DNA of 64,000 nt. It comes from Lactifluus volemus. Lineage: Eukaryota > Basidiomycota > Agaricomycetes > Russulales > Russulaceae. The stretch lies in assembly GCA_022376515.1 (NCBI GenBank), contig WTXI01000140.1:32930-96929 (forward strand), in the 5' to 3' direction. How positions within the stretch are numbered: the first letter of the stretch is position 1; each line of letters begins with the position of its first letter. The notes below the pieces were generated by a model, which saw only the letters and a program-made list of their open reading frames with translations, did no database searches and had not been told where the DNA came from. The translations under genes were made by a program, and so were the position numbers. This document shows positions 1 to 10,165 of this stretch, piece after piece.

Positions 1-224
1 GGGCGTAATCACGCCTGCTGCTTACTGTTGTTGGTAATCAGTTTACATAATGTTTTTGCCTTTTTTGGCCACCGGATGGCCCTTTTCGATCTTTCCGGTT
101 TTTCTTGTGACTGTTATCCTGCCTTTCCTGTTCGTTCCGTGCAAAAAAAAACATTTGTGGTGGCCTTAACAAGTATGTTTTGTGATGTGTTACTGTCACT
201 CCAGTATGTTTTTTTCACCGACAC

Positions 225-248
225 GGCGTGACCCGTCAGGGTCACGCC
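225..248. repeat. Short perfect palindrome, copy 1
   Basis: Perfect inverted repeat with 10-bp arms (GGCGTGACCC and GGGTCACGCC) around a 4-nt loop GTCA. The same palindrome recurs at 1365-1392 and 1977-2002, and a shorter cousin (GGCGT, AATC, ACGCC) sits at 2-15. Function is unknown. It could be the end or relic of a miniature element, or a dispersed palindromic repeat family. Confidence 0.85.
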
Positions 249-1364
249 CACTTTTGCAATACATTGGCCCACAGCCGCGGCAACATACGCCATGGGGCGG
301 TCCTCCGCCGCCAACTGTTTCTGTGCCGAAGGGTGTCGTCCCTGCCAGTGCTTATCATCAAGCTGAAACCGACAATCTACGTGTCACATCGTTCTTACCA
401 TTGTTGGCCAACACACCATGCGGACTTTGAGCTGAATAAAGTGCTCGTCATTTTCCAGAATGCTCAATTGTTCGTCGCAACCTGTCTATAACTTACCACT
501 GTGCTGATGTTTCCAACTTCCTAGTGACCCCACTTGGACCATCGGCTGGCATTTGGAGGCCGAAATCATCATTGACAAGCGATATAGCAAAGTTCACGAC
601 GTCCTTGTCAACTTCTGCCAGATCCCCAATGACTCAGAATCCCTGAGGCTTCGCGCGCGCGCTGCCCTGGGGACAAAGCATCGATGGGATACTCTCCCGT
701 CAATGTCGAGCTTCTGCCTAGAGGGTGTGCTGGACCTTGTTCCCAAGCAAGGCCCGAAAGCCAGTGGAATTAGGCTGAGCACGCTATCCCAAATTAGTAT
801 TCATCTTCTCGCCATCAGCAGCCAGGAGCTTGGGCTGAAAGCGAGGCAGAAGATGGATTACAGGTTTGGAGTGTTTGGCACCATTCACATCGCAGTCTCC
901 AGCTCTAGTGTGCCAATGGCAGAACGTATTTGGGTCTAGTTTAACGGTACGCGAAACGCTGATCACTCGTCTTCACGTCCTCATCTTCTATGACAGCTCA
1001 GCAATGTGTTATTCTCCACCATGTTCGATGCTAGAGCGGTGGCTCGTTCATACCAGTTCGATCTGAGCGTGGTGCTTGAGTGGGAATCCACGATCATCGA
1101 GCTATCTGGACATTACAGAGCAGGCGGGGACTACTCTCTCACCGCAATTGTTGAAAAGCACACATCCTCAAAATCTATACCCACCTGACCACCCAGTCAA
1201 TCACCATCAACCTGTCTCTTTGCATTCGCGTCACAGTTGCTAGAGTCACTCATCAGGTAACATCTTCGTCACCACCACCTCCACCACGACAGCTCAGCGC
1301 CGCATTTGTACCAATTGCAAGGCCATCAACGGGCCATCAACGCCACAGCGGCGGCCACGCCATG

Positions 1365-1392
1365 GGGGCGTGACCCGCCAGGGTCACGCCCC
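1365..1392. repeat. Short perfect palindrome, copy 2
   Basis: Same palindrome as at 225-248, here with 12-bp arms (GGGGCGTGACCC and its complement) around loop GCCA. Confidence 0.85.
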
Positions 1393-1495
1393 ATACGTTG
1401 CTATACGTTCACGCTCCAGCGTTGTTTCGGGCTGCATTGCCAGTCTGTGCAGAGATCGAAGGGAGCAATATCAGCATATTAGAGCAAGACGCGTC

Positions 1496-1767
1496 ATGTC
1501 CGAGTTCAGCCCTGGCGCCCCTGCATTCGTTCCATTCAGTTCGGCTTATCCTACTCCGTACTCGACAAAAGTGAGTTTCATAGGGATGACTTTTACTGGT
1601 TTCTTACCTACTCCATGTCATAGGGCGAGCCCATATCATGCTCGCTCCCCACCCCCAAGAGCAGGTTCAACTTGCACCCCTTCATGAGGTCGCGTTGCCA
1701 GTCTATCTCCGTCCACTTTCTTGCTAACGACTACGTAACACCGTGTCATCGCCTACGTGGGACATGA
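1496..1767 (+). CDS. Possible small two-exon gene or gene start, function unknown
   Basis: An ATG at 1496 opens a 25-codon exon (MSEFSPGAPAF..., ending 1570) followed by GTGAGT. A TAG acceptor at 1623 keeps the frame into GEPISCSLPTPK... and a stop at 1765-1767, giving a 72-aa product rich in Pro and Ser. The splice signals look real, but the protein has no recognised domain and ends quickly, so this may be the 5' remnant of a longer gene. Confidence 0.25.
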
Positions 1768-1976
1768 AGAGGGGACGAAATGGCTTCAGATCGCGACCAC
1801 CGGTCAGTGGGGATGATCGGATGATGGGCATGGGTCGGACAAAATGACGCCCTAGACGTTACTATCACCAGTTTCTAAAACGAAACCGACACCCATGCAG
1901 ACCAAAAGATTGGATTCGTGCGTGACATGACGACGGGAGGTAGGGACCGCGAGCGACAGATAGCGACTGCAACACA

Positions 1977-2002
1977 GGGCGTGACCCGCCAGGGTCACGC
2001 CC
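1977..2002. repeat. Short perfect palindrome, copy 3
   Basis: Same palindrome as copies 1 and 2, here with 11-bp arms around loop GCCA. All three copies lie within 1.8 kb. Confidence 0.85.
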
Positions 2003-2070
2003 AGGGCTGACGGACGGCGCAAAATCTGGACGGTGACAGTGCATCGCACCGGGCCTTGCGCCCCATTTGA

Positions 2071-2192
2071 CTAGACAATCGGTTGCAATGACCTAATCGA
2101 GCCCGTGCTGGCGTTGTTGAGTGAGATGGTGCCGAGGTCGTCGCCGTAGTGGAGGACGATGGTATGGAACGAGAGGCCGTCCAAATATAGAT
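2071..2192 (-). pseudogene. Last-exon remnant of an unidentified gene
   Basis: On the minus strand a CAG acceptor just upstream of 2192 opens an exon reading DLYLDGLSFHTIVLHYGDD and onward to ...SLQPIV and a stop at 2071-2073. The alternating hydrophobic pattern looks like real beta-strand coding sequence. I could not join it to a convincing upstream exon, and palindrome copy 3 lies about 70 bp past the stop. The family is not recognised; a decayed gene end is the best reading. Confidence 0.25.
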
Positions 2193-3176
2193 CTGATTGT
2201 AGTTCAAGGCATCTGCCTCAGTCGGAGCTGTTTGAGAGTTGACCCCATTCAGGCAGGTGCTGCGCCACCCGCAAGCAAGGTTAAGGCCAACAGCGTTGGC
2301 ATTTTCTAGTGAATACAACGGGGTACGGAGAACTTTTAGTCCCGAAAGCATTCGGTAAAGACTGAATTACATGGCGTGACAGTTCGCATGTTCACACCCC
2401 TGTCGGCTAGTCTGCGAGGTCGGAATAGAATCTGCGCCGAATCTGCGCCGCGGAACGCTCAGAGGCCCACTCCTGACCTACAGAACTTGTATTTTGTCAC
2501 ACGAATGCCCACCGACGCATTTTCTCTGCCTGTGTGAGGCGAAATTAAATAATTGGATAAGGTAATTCGCCACTTCGCTGGCGTTGAGTGGCACAGCGCC
2601 GTAAATCGCGGTCACATGTCGACATGTCCACTTCAAGTTGCAACAACGCCACACGAACGTAATTCATGGGTGGGGAAATTCCTCAGTAGCGACGGCTACC
2701 GTGCGGCTAACACCCTGTGGTGAGTAACTCACTAGTTGTACGCCAGCAGAGAGGAACTTTGGGGTTCGAAGCCTTCAACTGAAGTGAAGATCCGTATCCT
2801 AAGCAATGTACGCTACATTTTGTGTTCTTTTTGCTTCTAATACTCATATCAGGATGATCAACGTTCTTCATGATCACTCTGAGTGGCTTTTTTAATTAGA
2901 ACCAAAATGGCCTTACTTTCCCGGGTCCTGACCTTCTGTACAGATGGTTCGTTCAGTCTAGAAGCTCTCCGAACGTTGGCTTCGATCCAGACACAGCTGT
3001 TCCTGACAGTCACGAGAATAATAACTATATTTATTCCCGTATTCCGACACATTTCCGCTCATCATGCATCATGTTTCAAGCTAGTTCATTGAATAGCACA
3101 ACGCCGTTACGGACACCGAGCCCCGGGTCTTCTAATCTGCATTATCTCATGATGTACCTCCCAGCCGACAGAAAGC

Positions 3177-3183
3177 TATAAAA
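3177..3183 (+). promoter_or_regulatory. TATA box of the first two-domain gene
   Basis: TATAAAA in the context GCTATAAAAGCCCCAC, about 140 bp before the ATG, followed by a pyrimidine-rich leader. The same box and leader precede the paralogues at 6562 and 24198, so the core promoter is conserved in the family. Confidence 0.7.
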
Positions 3184-3320
3184 GCCCCACTAATTTACCT
3201 GTCTTTTCTACATCACATTTCGATTGTGATTTCTCAACCATAGCATCTTCAGATTTCTCCCTCTGCACCCTCCCTCTCCCTAACACCCCTACTTCAACAA
3301 TCTTCTCTTTCGACACCGAC

Positions 3321-4080
3321 ATGACTTCTTCAATTACCTGTACGAGCTCCTGCGCGCCGGTCCCCTCAGTTCACTGTCCTCCAGTTACCACAACTCGCTG
3401 TGGCTCCTCTGAGCTCTGGATTACCTACCACCAGGTGTCTCGCGCCCACAAACACGTGACTGCACAACTCGTCGACTGTAGCGATGAGTCGCACATCTTC
3501 GATCTCGAGGATGTGCTCGATCACGTCTTCCAGCAGGGGTTCGTAGATCCCAAGTGGCGATCTGTCTCCTGGTGGGAGGACTGCAAGTCTCTTCGTCTCA
3601 AGGCATGCGATACCGTTCAGGACCTTCTCGCACGCGGTGCTGGCAGCACCCCCGAAACCGCGCTGCGCCTCATCATCGGTATGCTGTGTCCCACTTTGCT
3701 CCTCGCGATGAGCTGATGTGAAAGTGGATGTAGCGGATATCCCATTGGCCGTTTGGGTGCACTATGAATACGTGCATGCTGGGCATGTCCATACCGCGAC
3801 CCAGCGGTTCCGCCTCGACTTGCCGCACCTCAAGTGTGAGCGTCTGGCGCACCTCACGAACCACATCTTTGCCAAGGGATATCTCCCCGCCAAGACGCGT
3901 TCTCTGGTGTGCTGGAAGGCCCCATGTGGCAAGGTCCTCGATGAGTGCACCAAGGTCGAAGACGTGCTCACTTTGGGTGAAGGTGTTTGTGAGGGAAAAC
4001 CTCTCCGCCTCGTTATTGGTGAGTTGCCCTGAACTCATCTACCTATATTTGCGGATTCTGACAATGTTATAGATTTGTAA
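3321..4080 (+). CDS. Two-domain (possible tandem ubiquitin-like) protein, paralogue 1
   Basis: Three exons, 3321-3678, 3734-4018 and 4073-4080, with GT-AG introns of 55 and 54 bp, give 216 aa. The last exon adds only two codons and a stop. After a Cys/Pro/His-rich head (~25 aa) come two domains of about 90 aa that align with each other: ELWITYHQ...LEDVLDHVFQQGF...SLRLKACDTVQDLL...ALRLII and AVWVHYEY...LAHLTNHIFAKGY...VLDECTKVEDVL...PLRLVI. The order strand, strand, helix, strand, 'L.DECTKVEDVL' and closing strand 'LRLVI' parallels ubiquitin, so I infer beta-grasp folds. There is no C-terminal Gly-Gly, signal peptide or membrane segment. The family is not one I can name. The gene is intact and has a TATA box at 3177. 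Confidence 0.8.
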
Positions 4081-5473
4081 GGAATCTTGCAACTGGTGCA
4101 AAGGAAGGCGTTGAGGGAAATTATGCCAGCGTTTTGTCAACTTTCGTTTATAGTCAACTAAAATGATGAGCCTCGTTTGGTGCCTGGTAATTAATTGATC
4201 GGCGTTCCGCTTGGCTTATTTTAGCCATTGTTCCTCACTTTGGTGGCGAGTGTGCATTGATTTCCTAAATCTTATCTTGAAAGCTCCCCTTGATGATATT
4301 TGTATCGCAGTCTTATCATCTTATGGAATCTGCGTTTATACGTATAACCTTGACGCTCCTCCCGTAGGACCCGAATGTGACATGTACATGTTTTATGTTG
4401 TAAGAGCTTTCCCGGTTTCAGGACAAGTTGGGATCCAGTCGCTCACACTAGCTTCCTGGGTGGGATACATACTGTCCGAAAAAAAATTGTGCTTTCGAAT
4501 CTACTGGGTACGTTTATGCAGACAGGCTTTCAACTGGGTGTAGTGCACACCAATGTCGTGCGGTCGTGAAGGTCTCCTGGAAGACTGTGTTGTTCTGTTA
4601 CTCCTGTATCATGCTTAATGTCACTTAATGAAGCCAGCGTAGATCTCGCTGAAGACTCCAGAGCGTGGGCGGTGAGACGCCTCAGACATTAGATAACAGG
4701 CCACCCAGGTTTGCGTCAAAAAGACTCGGACTGGGTCCGAATAGCATAACCGTAGAAGGAAGATGCGGCTCACCATTCACTGGTCAAAAAACGTACGGTA
4801 CATATATACCAATCCGTTAAGATACCTCCCCGTCTCGCTCCATCAACCGACAGTTTTATTCTCGATCCTGTCTTTGGCAGGATGAGTGAAAGACTGGGAC
4901 TGCAGATATCTCCGGAGAAGCTTCGATAACATGTCATGATGCGATATGGAAGTACAATAGCTTACTAGCGGGTTAGGGTAGCTTTTCATAGTCGACTTGT
5001 GAGCTAGGCCTCAGGCTCAAACTTGTAAGCCCTCGCTTCATGCTTCGTGGGTTGGAACTCCTACCACACTTCTGCTGATGGGCACTATTTTCCATAAACA
5101 GCTCCGGTGTCAACAGAGCTGAAGTCGCAGGGTGCCAAGGCGAGCGGCGGTAATTGCGCGGAATAGAATACTGTATTGTAATCCAACTTTGAGGGCAAAT
5201 GGCCATGCTTCTAGTAGTATATATGCGTGAGCATGTTGACTTATTTTAGACAATGGGTGCATAGCTAAACCGGATCACGTTTAAGCGGAGGTTGAAATAT
5301 GTTTGTTACTCAAGTCCCGATCTAACTTACAGTCTCAACTACTGCTCAACGTCACCCGGATTCTTAGGGCTACAGCAGATGAGGTGATAAAGACTTAATT
5401 ACCACTCCAGCGTGGTTGTATTTCGCGCCAATAATGGCGACAGTTTCGCCCCTACTCAATTCGTGTCCGACAT
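4081..5473. other. Gene-free 3' flank of duplication unit 1
   Basis: No gene supported. An open frame at 4211-4543 has a frame-disturbed counterpart in unit 2 (22148-22588), but it lacks splice or domain support. The stretch includes the block 4760-4939 that is inverted relative to unit 2. Confidence 0.5.
4760..4939. repeat. 180-bp block, inverted relative to its duplicate
   Basis: This block begins AAGATGCGGCTCACC and ends AACATGTCATGA. In unit 2 the reverse complement occupies exactly the same slot at 22720-22899, directly after the shared word CGTAGAAGG. The flanks are collinear on both sides, so one copy has flipped in place. Confidence 0.85.
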
Positions 5474-5535
5474 TGACACATTTTCCCTGCCTGTGTGAGG
5501 CAAAATCAAAGGTAATTCGCCGCTTCGCTGGCATT

Positions 5536-5953
5536 TTTTTTTAAATCTGAATCTGTATTCTGTAGCGCGTGCAAGAGGCGGTCGTGAAGGGTATCTACAC
5601 ATTATGACTAACATGTAGGGATAATGAATGAAGGATGGCCGGAGGCCATAATCAGTTTGTAGTAGTGTGATTATGTTAAATGGTGGTCATGTGTATGTGT
5701 ATAAGTATTTGCAACACAGGGGTGACTGTGATGCGGAAAAAGAAGACCCTGTGCCTCAGTCTGGTTCCCAGACCGCCCGCGGTTTATTGCAGGCCCTCGT
5801 CTCCTCTAAGAACCGAAGCAGCTTTTGGACGTGCTTCTGGGTTTCAAGGAGTGTTGGTCTGGAGAACGTAGCTTTGGGCCTCTCTGCGTTGGGGCCGGTG
5901 GTCATGTTATGTTTCCCATTGTTGGCGGGTGGCGGCTTTTCTTGGGTTGAAAA
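5536..5953 (-). mobile_element. 5'-truncated LINE (Tad1-like) tail with target duplication
   Basis: A 418-bp insertion flanked by a perfect 14-bp direct repeat GCTTCGCTGGCATT (5522-5535 and 5954-5967), absent from unit 1. The plus strand starts with a T-run, i.e. a poly-A tail on the minus strand. The minus strand encodes a short C-terminus ending LLRFLEETRACNKPRAVWEP.. with a stop near 5756. This matches the C-terminal end of the LINE remnant near 40 kb (LFIKLTRDCMLPRRAWDPG). Both ends fit target-primed reverse transcription with heavy 5' truncation. Confidence 0.8.
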
Positions 5954-6561
5954 GCTTCGCTGGCATTGTAATGCACAGCGCCGTAAATCGCGGTCACATG
6001 TCAACATGTCCACTTCAAGTTGCAACAACGCCACACGAACGTAATTCATGTGTGGGGAAATTCCTCCAGTAGCGACGGCTACAGTGCGGCTAACACCCAG
6101 TGGTGAGTAACTGACCAGTCGTACGGCGCCAGCAGAGAGGAACTTTTTGGGGTTTGAAGCCTTCAACTGAAGTGAAGATCCGTATCCTAAGTAATGTACG
6201 CTACATTTTGTGTTCTAATACTCATATGAGGATGATCAACGTTCTTCATGATCACTTTCACCCTTGCCCTGAGTGACTTCTTTAGTTAGAACCAAACGGC
6301 TTTCTCGGGTCCTGACCTTCTGTACAGATTGTTCGTCCGGTCTAGAAGCTCTCCGAACGTTGGCTTCGATGCTTCGACAACTATCCCTGACAGTCACGAA
6401 AATTATTGTTTTTTATTGTACTGTATTGCCCTGTTCCGACTCAATTCCGCTCATCTTATTTCAAGTTGATTCATTGAATTGCACAACGGCATTATGGACA
6501 TCGAGCCGCGGGTCTTCTAATCTGCATTATCTCATGGTGTACCCCCCAGCTGACAGAAGGC

Positions 6562-6568
6562 TATAAAA
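6562..6568 (+). promoter_or_regulatory. TATA box of the split paralogue 2
   Basis: TATAAAA in the same GCTATAAAAGCCCCAC context as at 3177, about 140 bp before the ATG of paralogue 2. Confidence 0.65.
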
Positions 6569-6705
6569 GCCCCACCCACTTGCCTGTCTTTTCTACATCG
6601 CATTGCGATTGTGATTTCTCAACCATAGCATATTCAGATTTCTCCCTCAGCGCCCTCTCTCTTCCTAACACTCCTACTTCAACACTCTTGTCTTTCGACT
6701 CCGAC

Positions 6706-7171
6706 ATGACTTCTTCAATTACCTGCGGGTCCGTCGCCCCAGCTCACTGTCCTTCAGTTACCGCGACTCGCTGTGGCTCCACTGAGCTCTGGATCACCTA
6801 CCACCAGGCCTCTCGCGCCCACAAGCATATGACTGCGCAACTCGTCGACTGTAGCGATGCGGCGCACATCTACGATCTCGAGGATGTACTCGATCACATC
6901 TTCCAGCAGGGGTTCGTTGATCCCAAGTGGCGATCTGTCTCCTGGTGGGAGGACTGCAAGTCCCTTCGTCTCAAGGCATGCGATATCGTTCAGGACCTGC
7001 TCGCACGCGGTGCTGGCAGCACCCCCGAAACCGCGTTGCGCCTCATCATCGGTAAGCTGTGTCCCACACCGTTCCTCGCGGTGAGCTGACGTGAATGTGG
7101 ATTTAGCGGATATCCCATTGGCCGTTTGGGTGCACTATGAATATGTGCATGCTGGTCATCTCCACATCGCG
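6706..7171 (+). pseudogene. Two-domain gene, paralogue 2, 5' part
   Basis: ATG at 6706; exon 1 6706-7051 encodes the head and first domain, and the intron is 7052-7106. Exon 2 starts as in paralogue 1 (DIPLAVWVHYEYVHAGH) but runs into foreign sequence after ~7171 and stops 20-30 nt later. The missing part of exon 2 resumes at about 21744 beyond a large transposon. As it stands only domain 1 plus a short tail could be made. Confidence 0.85.
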
Positions 7172-7184
7172 AAAACTTCTCAAA

Positions 7185-7830
7185 TTAGGGATTGCTAGGG
7201 ATTACTAGGGATTGCAATCCCTTGTCCACATTTATAATCCAGTTAATAAAATTGTTTGAACAATACCTCTCACCTCTATTTCGGCCATTTTGCATCATCT
7301 AGGGATTTTTGAGGTTATCTAGGGATTTTTAAGATTATCTAGGGATTTTTAAGATTATCTCGGGAATGTTATGATTATTTAGGTATTGTCGGTCCATCCT
7401 TAGATCATCAAGGGATTGTACGACATTTTTGATCTAACAATAAATCGCACCTCGATTGAGGCCTAGTTGGATTATCTAGGGATTGTTGCTCCATTCTTAG
7501 ATCATCTAGGGTTTGTAAGATTATCTAGGTATTGTCGGTCCATTTCTTATATTATCAAGGGATTATAAGATTATCTAGGGACTATCGGTCCATTCTTAGA
7601 TCATCTAGGGATTGTCAGATTATCGGTCCAATATTAGATTATCTAGGGATTGTCAGGTATTCTTGGACCAACATGATATTGTTAGACTATCTAGGGATTG
7701 TCAAGCAAAGTTTATAGCTTGGGCGCAATTTTCTCGCATACTGACATATTTGGGTCACTTCTTAGATCTCGGACCAACAAGGCCTAATCAACCCAACTAG
7801 GGATTGTCAAGCAAAGTTTTTAATGTCAAA
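7185..7830. repeat. Left subterminal repeat zone
   Basis: AT-rich DNA with a dozen or more copies of TCTAGGGATT(G/T)TT in the same orientation, often followed by AAGATTAT or GGTCCATTCTTAGA. Irregular spacing and lack of coding content fit subterminal transposase-binding repeats of CACTA-like elements rather than a CRISPR array. Confidence 0.75.
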
Positions 7831-7888
7831 TATATTTTTTCGTGTATTGACATAGTTAAGCGTATTACAGAAATTCTAAATACTTTTA

Positions 7889-9832
7889 TCACTTTTTCCC
7901 CTTACGGCGGGGCCTCTTTGGGGGCAGCAGGACCAACCTTTGGCTAGCAGCGGGAACTGCTGCATATTGACTGCTGGGGCCGGCTGGTGGTGACGCGTCC
8001 CTATCGCTCCCATAGGACGTCGCATCATCCGGTTCTTCGGGGTCTAAAGGATAGCATTAGCGCAGATTATATATGAAGGGTGATTACTTACTACTGAAGC
8101 GAGTCACCCTTTGGCTGACAGGGTTCAGACTGTAGGCGTCATTTGGTGGCGACAGATGCCTATCGCTGCCGCGTGATGTCAAGGAATCCCCTTCTTCAGG
8201 GTCTAAAAGATAGCGTTAGCACGAGTTATATATGAAGCGTGATTACTTACCTATAGAGAACGGGGAGTCACGGGGCTCTCTGATGGTATCTGAACACAAT
8301 ATTGTTATTTGCAAACAGATAAATGAGAGTGGAAGACTTACTGTCCGAGTCACTCATATGACGTACTGCCAGTGCAGCTTGCTCTGCACGCTGACGACGC
8401 TGGGCCAGAATGAGTGCCCGGTGGTCTGGCCCTGATGTACTTGCTGGCTTGTCCGGGACCCTCTCCGCGATACCGTTGAAGGCGATCCTATGGAGTAGTT
8501 GATAAGTCCAGGAGATTGGTATATATAATGAGACTTACTTGGAAAATTCTTCAATGATTTCTTCGTTGAGCACATCGACGATAGCATCAAAAAACTCTGT
8601 CCGATCGAAATATGGATCTTCGATACGCCAGTCATCAACGTTAGAGAGATTCCATCTGGCCTGTGTCATGCATATTTGAAGAGTGATCACCGTATCGTAG
8701 AGTTCACTCACCTGTAACGCCGCGTATGCGATCGTTCTGGCAGTTGCCGTTGTAAGGCCATTCGACTCGGCTTGCCCTCTCTTGACCTGGACTACACTGC
8801 CTTTCTTCCGCAGAGCTGATTGCGGTCCTATAAAAAGATGTCTAAATGTCTGTAGTGTACAGTATATGTTAGACATGTATGATTGAAAACAAAAAACGCT
8901 TACAGAGATCAAGAAAGGCCCCATACAGAAACCTTCGTCCAAGATCCCTCGATACTGCGTCGGGTCCTCGTACAAAAACGATGGGAACTGTGTCGATGAC
9001 ACGGTGATAGTGCCATCTCTCAATTTTGCTCGTGTGCTATTCGATATCAGTAAATTAGTGGAAATAATAATATCAATAATGACTCACTCATCTCTGTCGC
9101 GCATATAGTCTTCATATAGGTGGATAGGGCATAGGAGCGCCCCAAGTTGAGGGTGAAGGAACCCACGCGTCGTGCTCTTTTGGGCCTTGGCCAGAATGGT
9201 TGGTGTTAGAACCCGGTTAGGCATAAGAGATGCGGCATATGACAATCCTTCATCCCGCAGACTGGCAACGTCATCGCCTCTCGCCTGCGCACAGGCCTTT
9301 GTCATCTGAAAGTGTCATCAGTATATGCGTGTAGATACGTAGCCACACGTACCGCATTCATCAGGGCAAGGCGTGTCTCTTGGTCCAAATCACTCAAAAT
9401 CTCAATGAATTCTGGGACTTTCTCGACCAGCCTATCGAAGATCTCAAGGGCCTCCTCTTTCCTACGTCTTGTTACCCCAGATCATCAATAAATCAAAAGA
9501 TTACCCTTCCCTGAATGAGTGAAATTAACTTACTCTTGTTTTTCGGTGAGGCTCCTGCGGTCTACGCCTTTGTTACGGAGAAGTCCCTCTCTCAGCACGG
9601 TGTCAAAAGACGGGAACGGGTAATAGCTCCTTGTTGTCCATCTGGCGAATTTGCGGTAGGCATTCCAGCCATCATTTCTGCGTAGTGGATAATTAGACAG
9701 TCTCCGGCCTAGAAATAATATATATGGGTCTTACTTTTGACGTTTGGCACCCCTCTCTTCGACTAGGGGACTTGGGCCCCGTCTTGTGCCTTGACGTGAG
9801 ACGATGTCACTGGAAGAGGTCTGAGAGGACAT
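7889..9832 (-). CDS. DUF6698-type basidiomycete protein inside the transposon
   Basis: Multi-exon minus-strand gene. The likely start is the ATG at 9830-9832 (MSSQTSSSDIVSRQG) and the stop is at 7889-7891. The conserved core reads ARGDDVASLRDEGLSYAA, RGFLHPQLGALLCPI, FPSFLYEDPTQYRGILDEGF, TATARTIAYAALQV and FFDAIVDVL, the pattern I know from DUF6698, a family of unknown function common beside basidiomycete transposons. The C-terminus has two related exons (DPEE...SRGSDRHLSPP and DPEE...SYGSDRDASPP) and ends in a basic PKRPRRKGKK, probably a nuclear localisation signal. Exon limits between 8.4 and 9.7 kb are approximate. Confidence 0.7.
7910..8240. repeat. Tandemly duplicated intron-exon cassette
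   Basis: Two neighbouring exons of the DUF6698 gene and the introns before them are similar in sequence. Each intron contains (T)AT(C/G)AAG(C/G)GTGATTACTTAC on the plus strand and each exon encodes DPEE..(S/T)S.GSDR..SPP. This indicates a local duplication of one intron-exon unit of about 120-150 bp. Confidence 0.7.
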
Positions 9833-10165
9833 GAAAAGCCTGAGGATAGTAGTGAGAGAGAGACGCGACTCAAAAATGCGCATATATATGCACTTGATGT
9901 AACGTACCACATATGGGTCATGGATTACTATTCTTGGAAGCCCCAATACCGCGTCCTTGGGGCTGCACCCCTTTGTTTCACAGCTCCATGGAAGAAGCGT
10001 ACAGTAATTAGGTTGTTTTGGGCTAAATTAAATCATTTGATTCAAAAATTAGTATATTACCTATGTTGCACGCCGAGTCATCTCCCACTACATCTTCGAA
10101 TGAATTTCGAATTGTTCGCATTGTCAACGTACTATACAAGTCCGATATCTATGAATTCGATTGTT
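9833..10165. other. Spacer between DUF6698 and Myb genes
   Basis: Upstream region of the DUF6698 gene and 3' region of the Myb gene. AT-rich, with an ATATATGCGCATATATATG-like stretch near 9876-9895. No separate gene seen. Confidence 0.4.

Larger units (their letters stand above)
1..2509. other. Gene-poor flank with gene fragments
   Basis: No complete gene is convincing here. The stretch holds the three palindromes and some open frames without recognisable domains. One plus-strand open stretch (about 553-939, no in-frame ATG) has a helix- and strand-like spacing that weakly recalls the two-domain family further right. Two other possible remnants are listed separately. Confidence 0.5.
2510..5473. 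repeat. Segmental duplication, unit 1 (~2.96 kb)
   Basis: Begins near the words TTCTCTGCCTGTGTGAGGC and ends near CAATTCGTGTCCGACAT. The same sequence is repeated head-to-tail from 5474, with promoter, gene and long 3' flank in the same order. The second unit continues through insertions to about 23430. Differences are scattered substitutions, small indels and one inverted 180-bp block. Confidence 0.85.

Noticed and set aside
3673..4038. Antisense ORFs opposite the two-domain genes
   Set aside because: They mirror the sense coding frame, recur in every paralogue only because of that, and have no domain.
5756..6166. Long minus-strand ORF over the LINE tail
   Set aside because: Only the part inside 5536-5953 is LINE-derived; the upstream part crosses the target duplication into unrelated promoter DNA.
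7190..7720. Regularly recurring TCTAGGGATTG words that look like a CRISPR-type array
   Set aside because: Spacing is irregular, repeats are short and imperfect, and the setting is a eukaryotic transposon end; subterminal repeats explain them.
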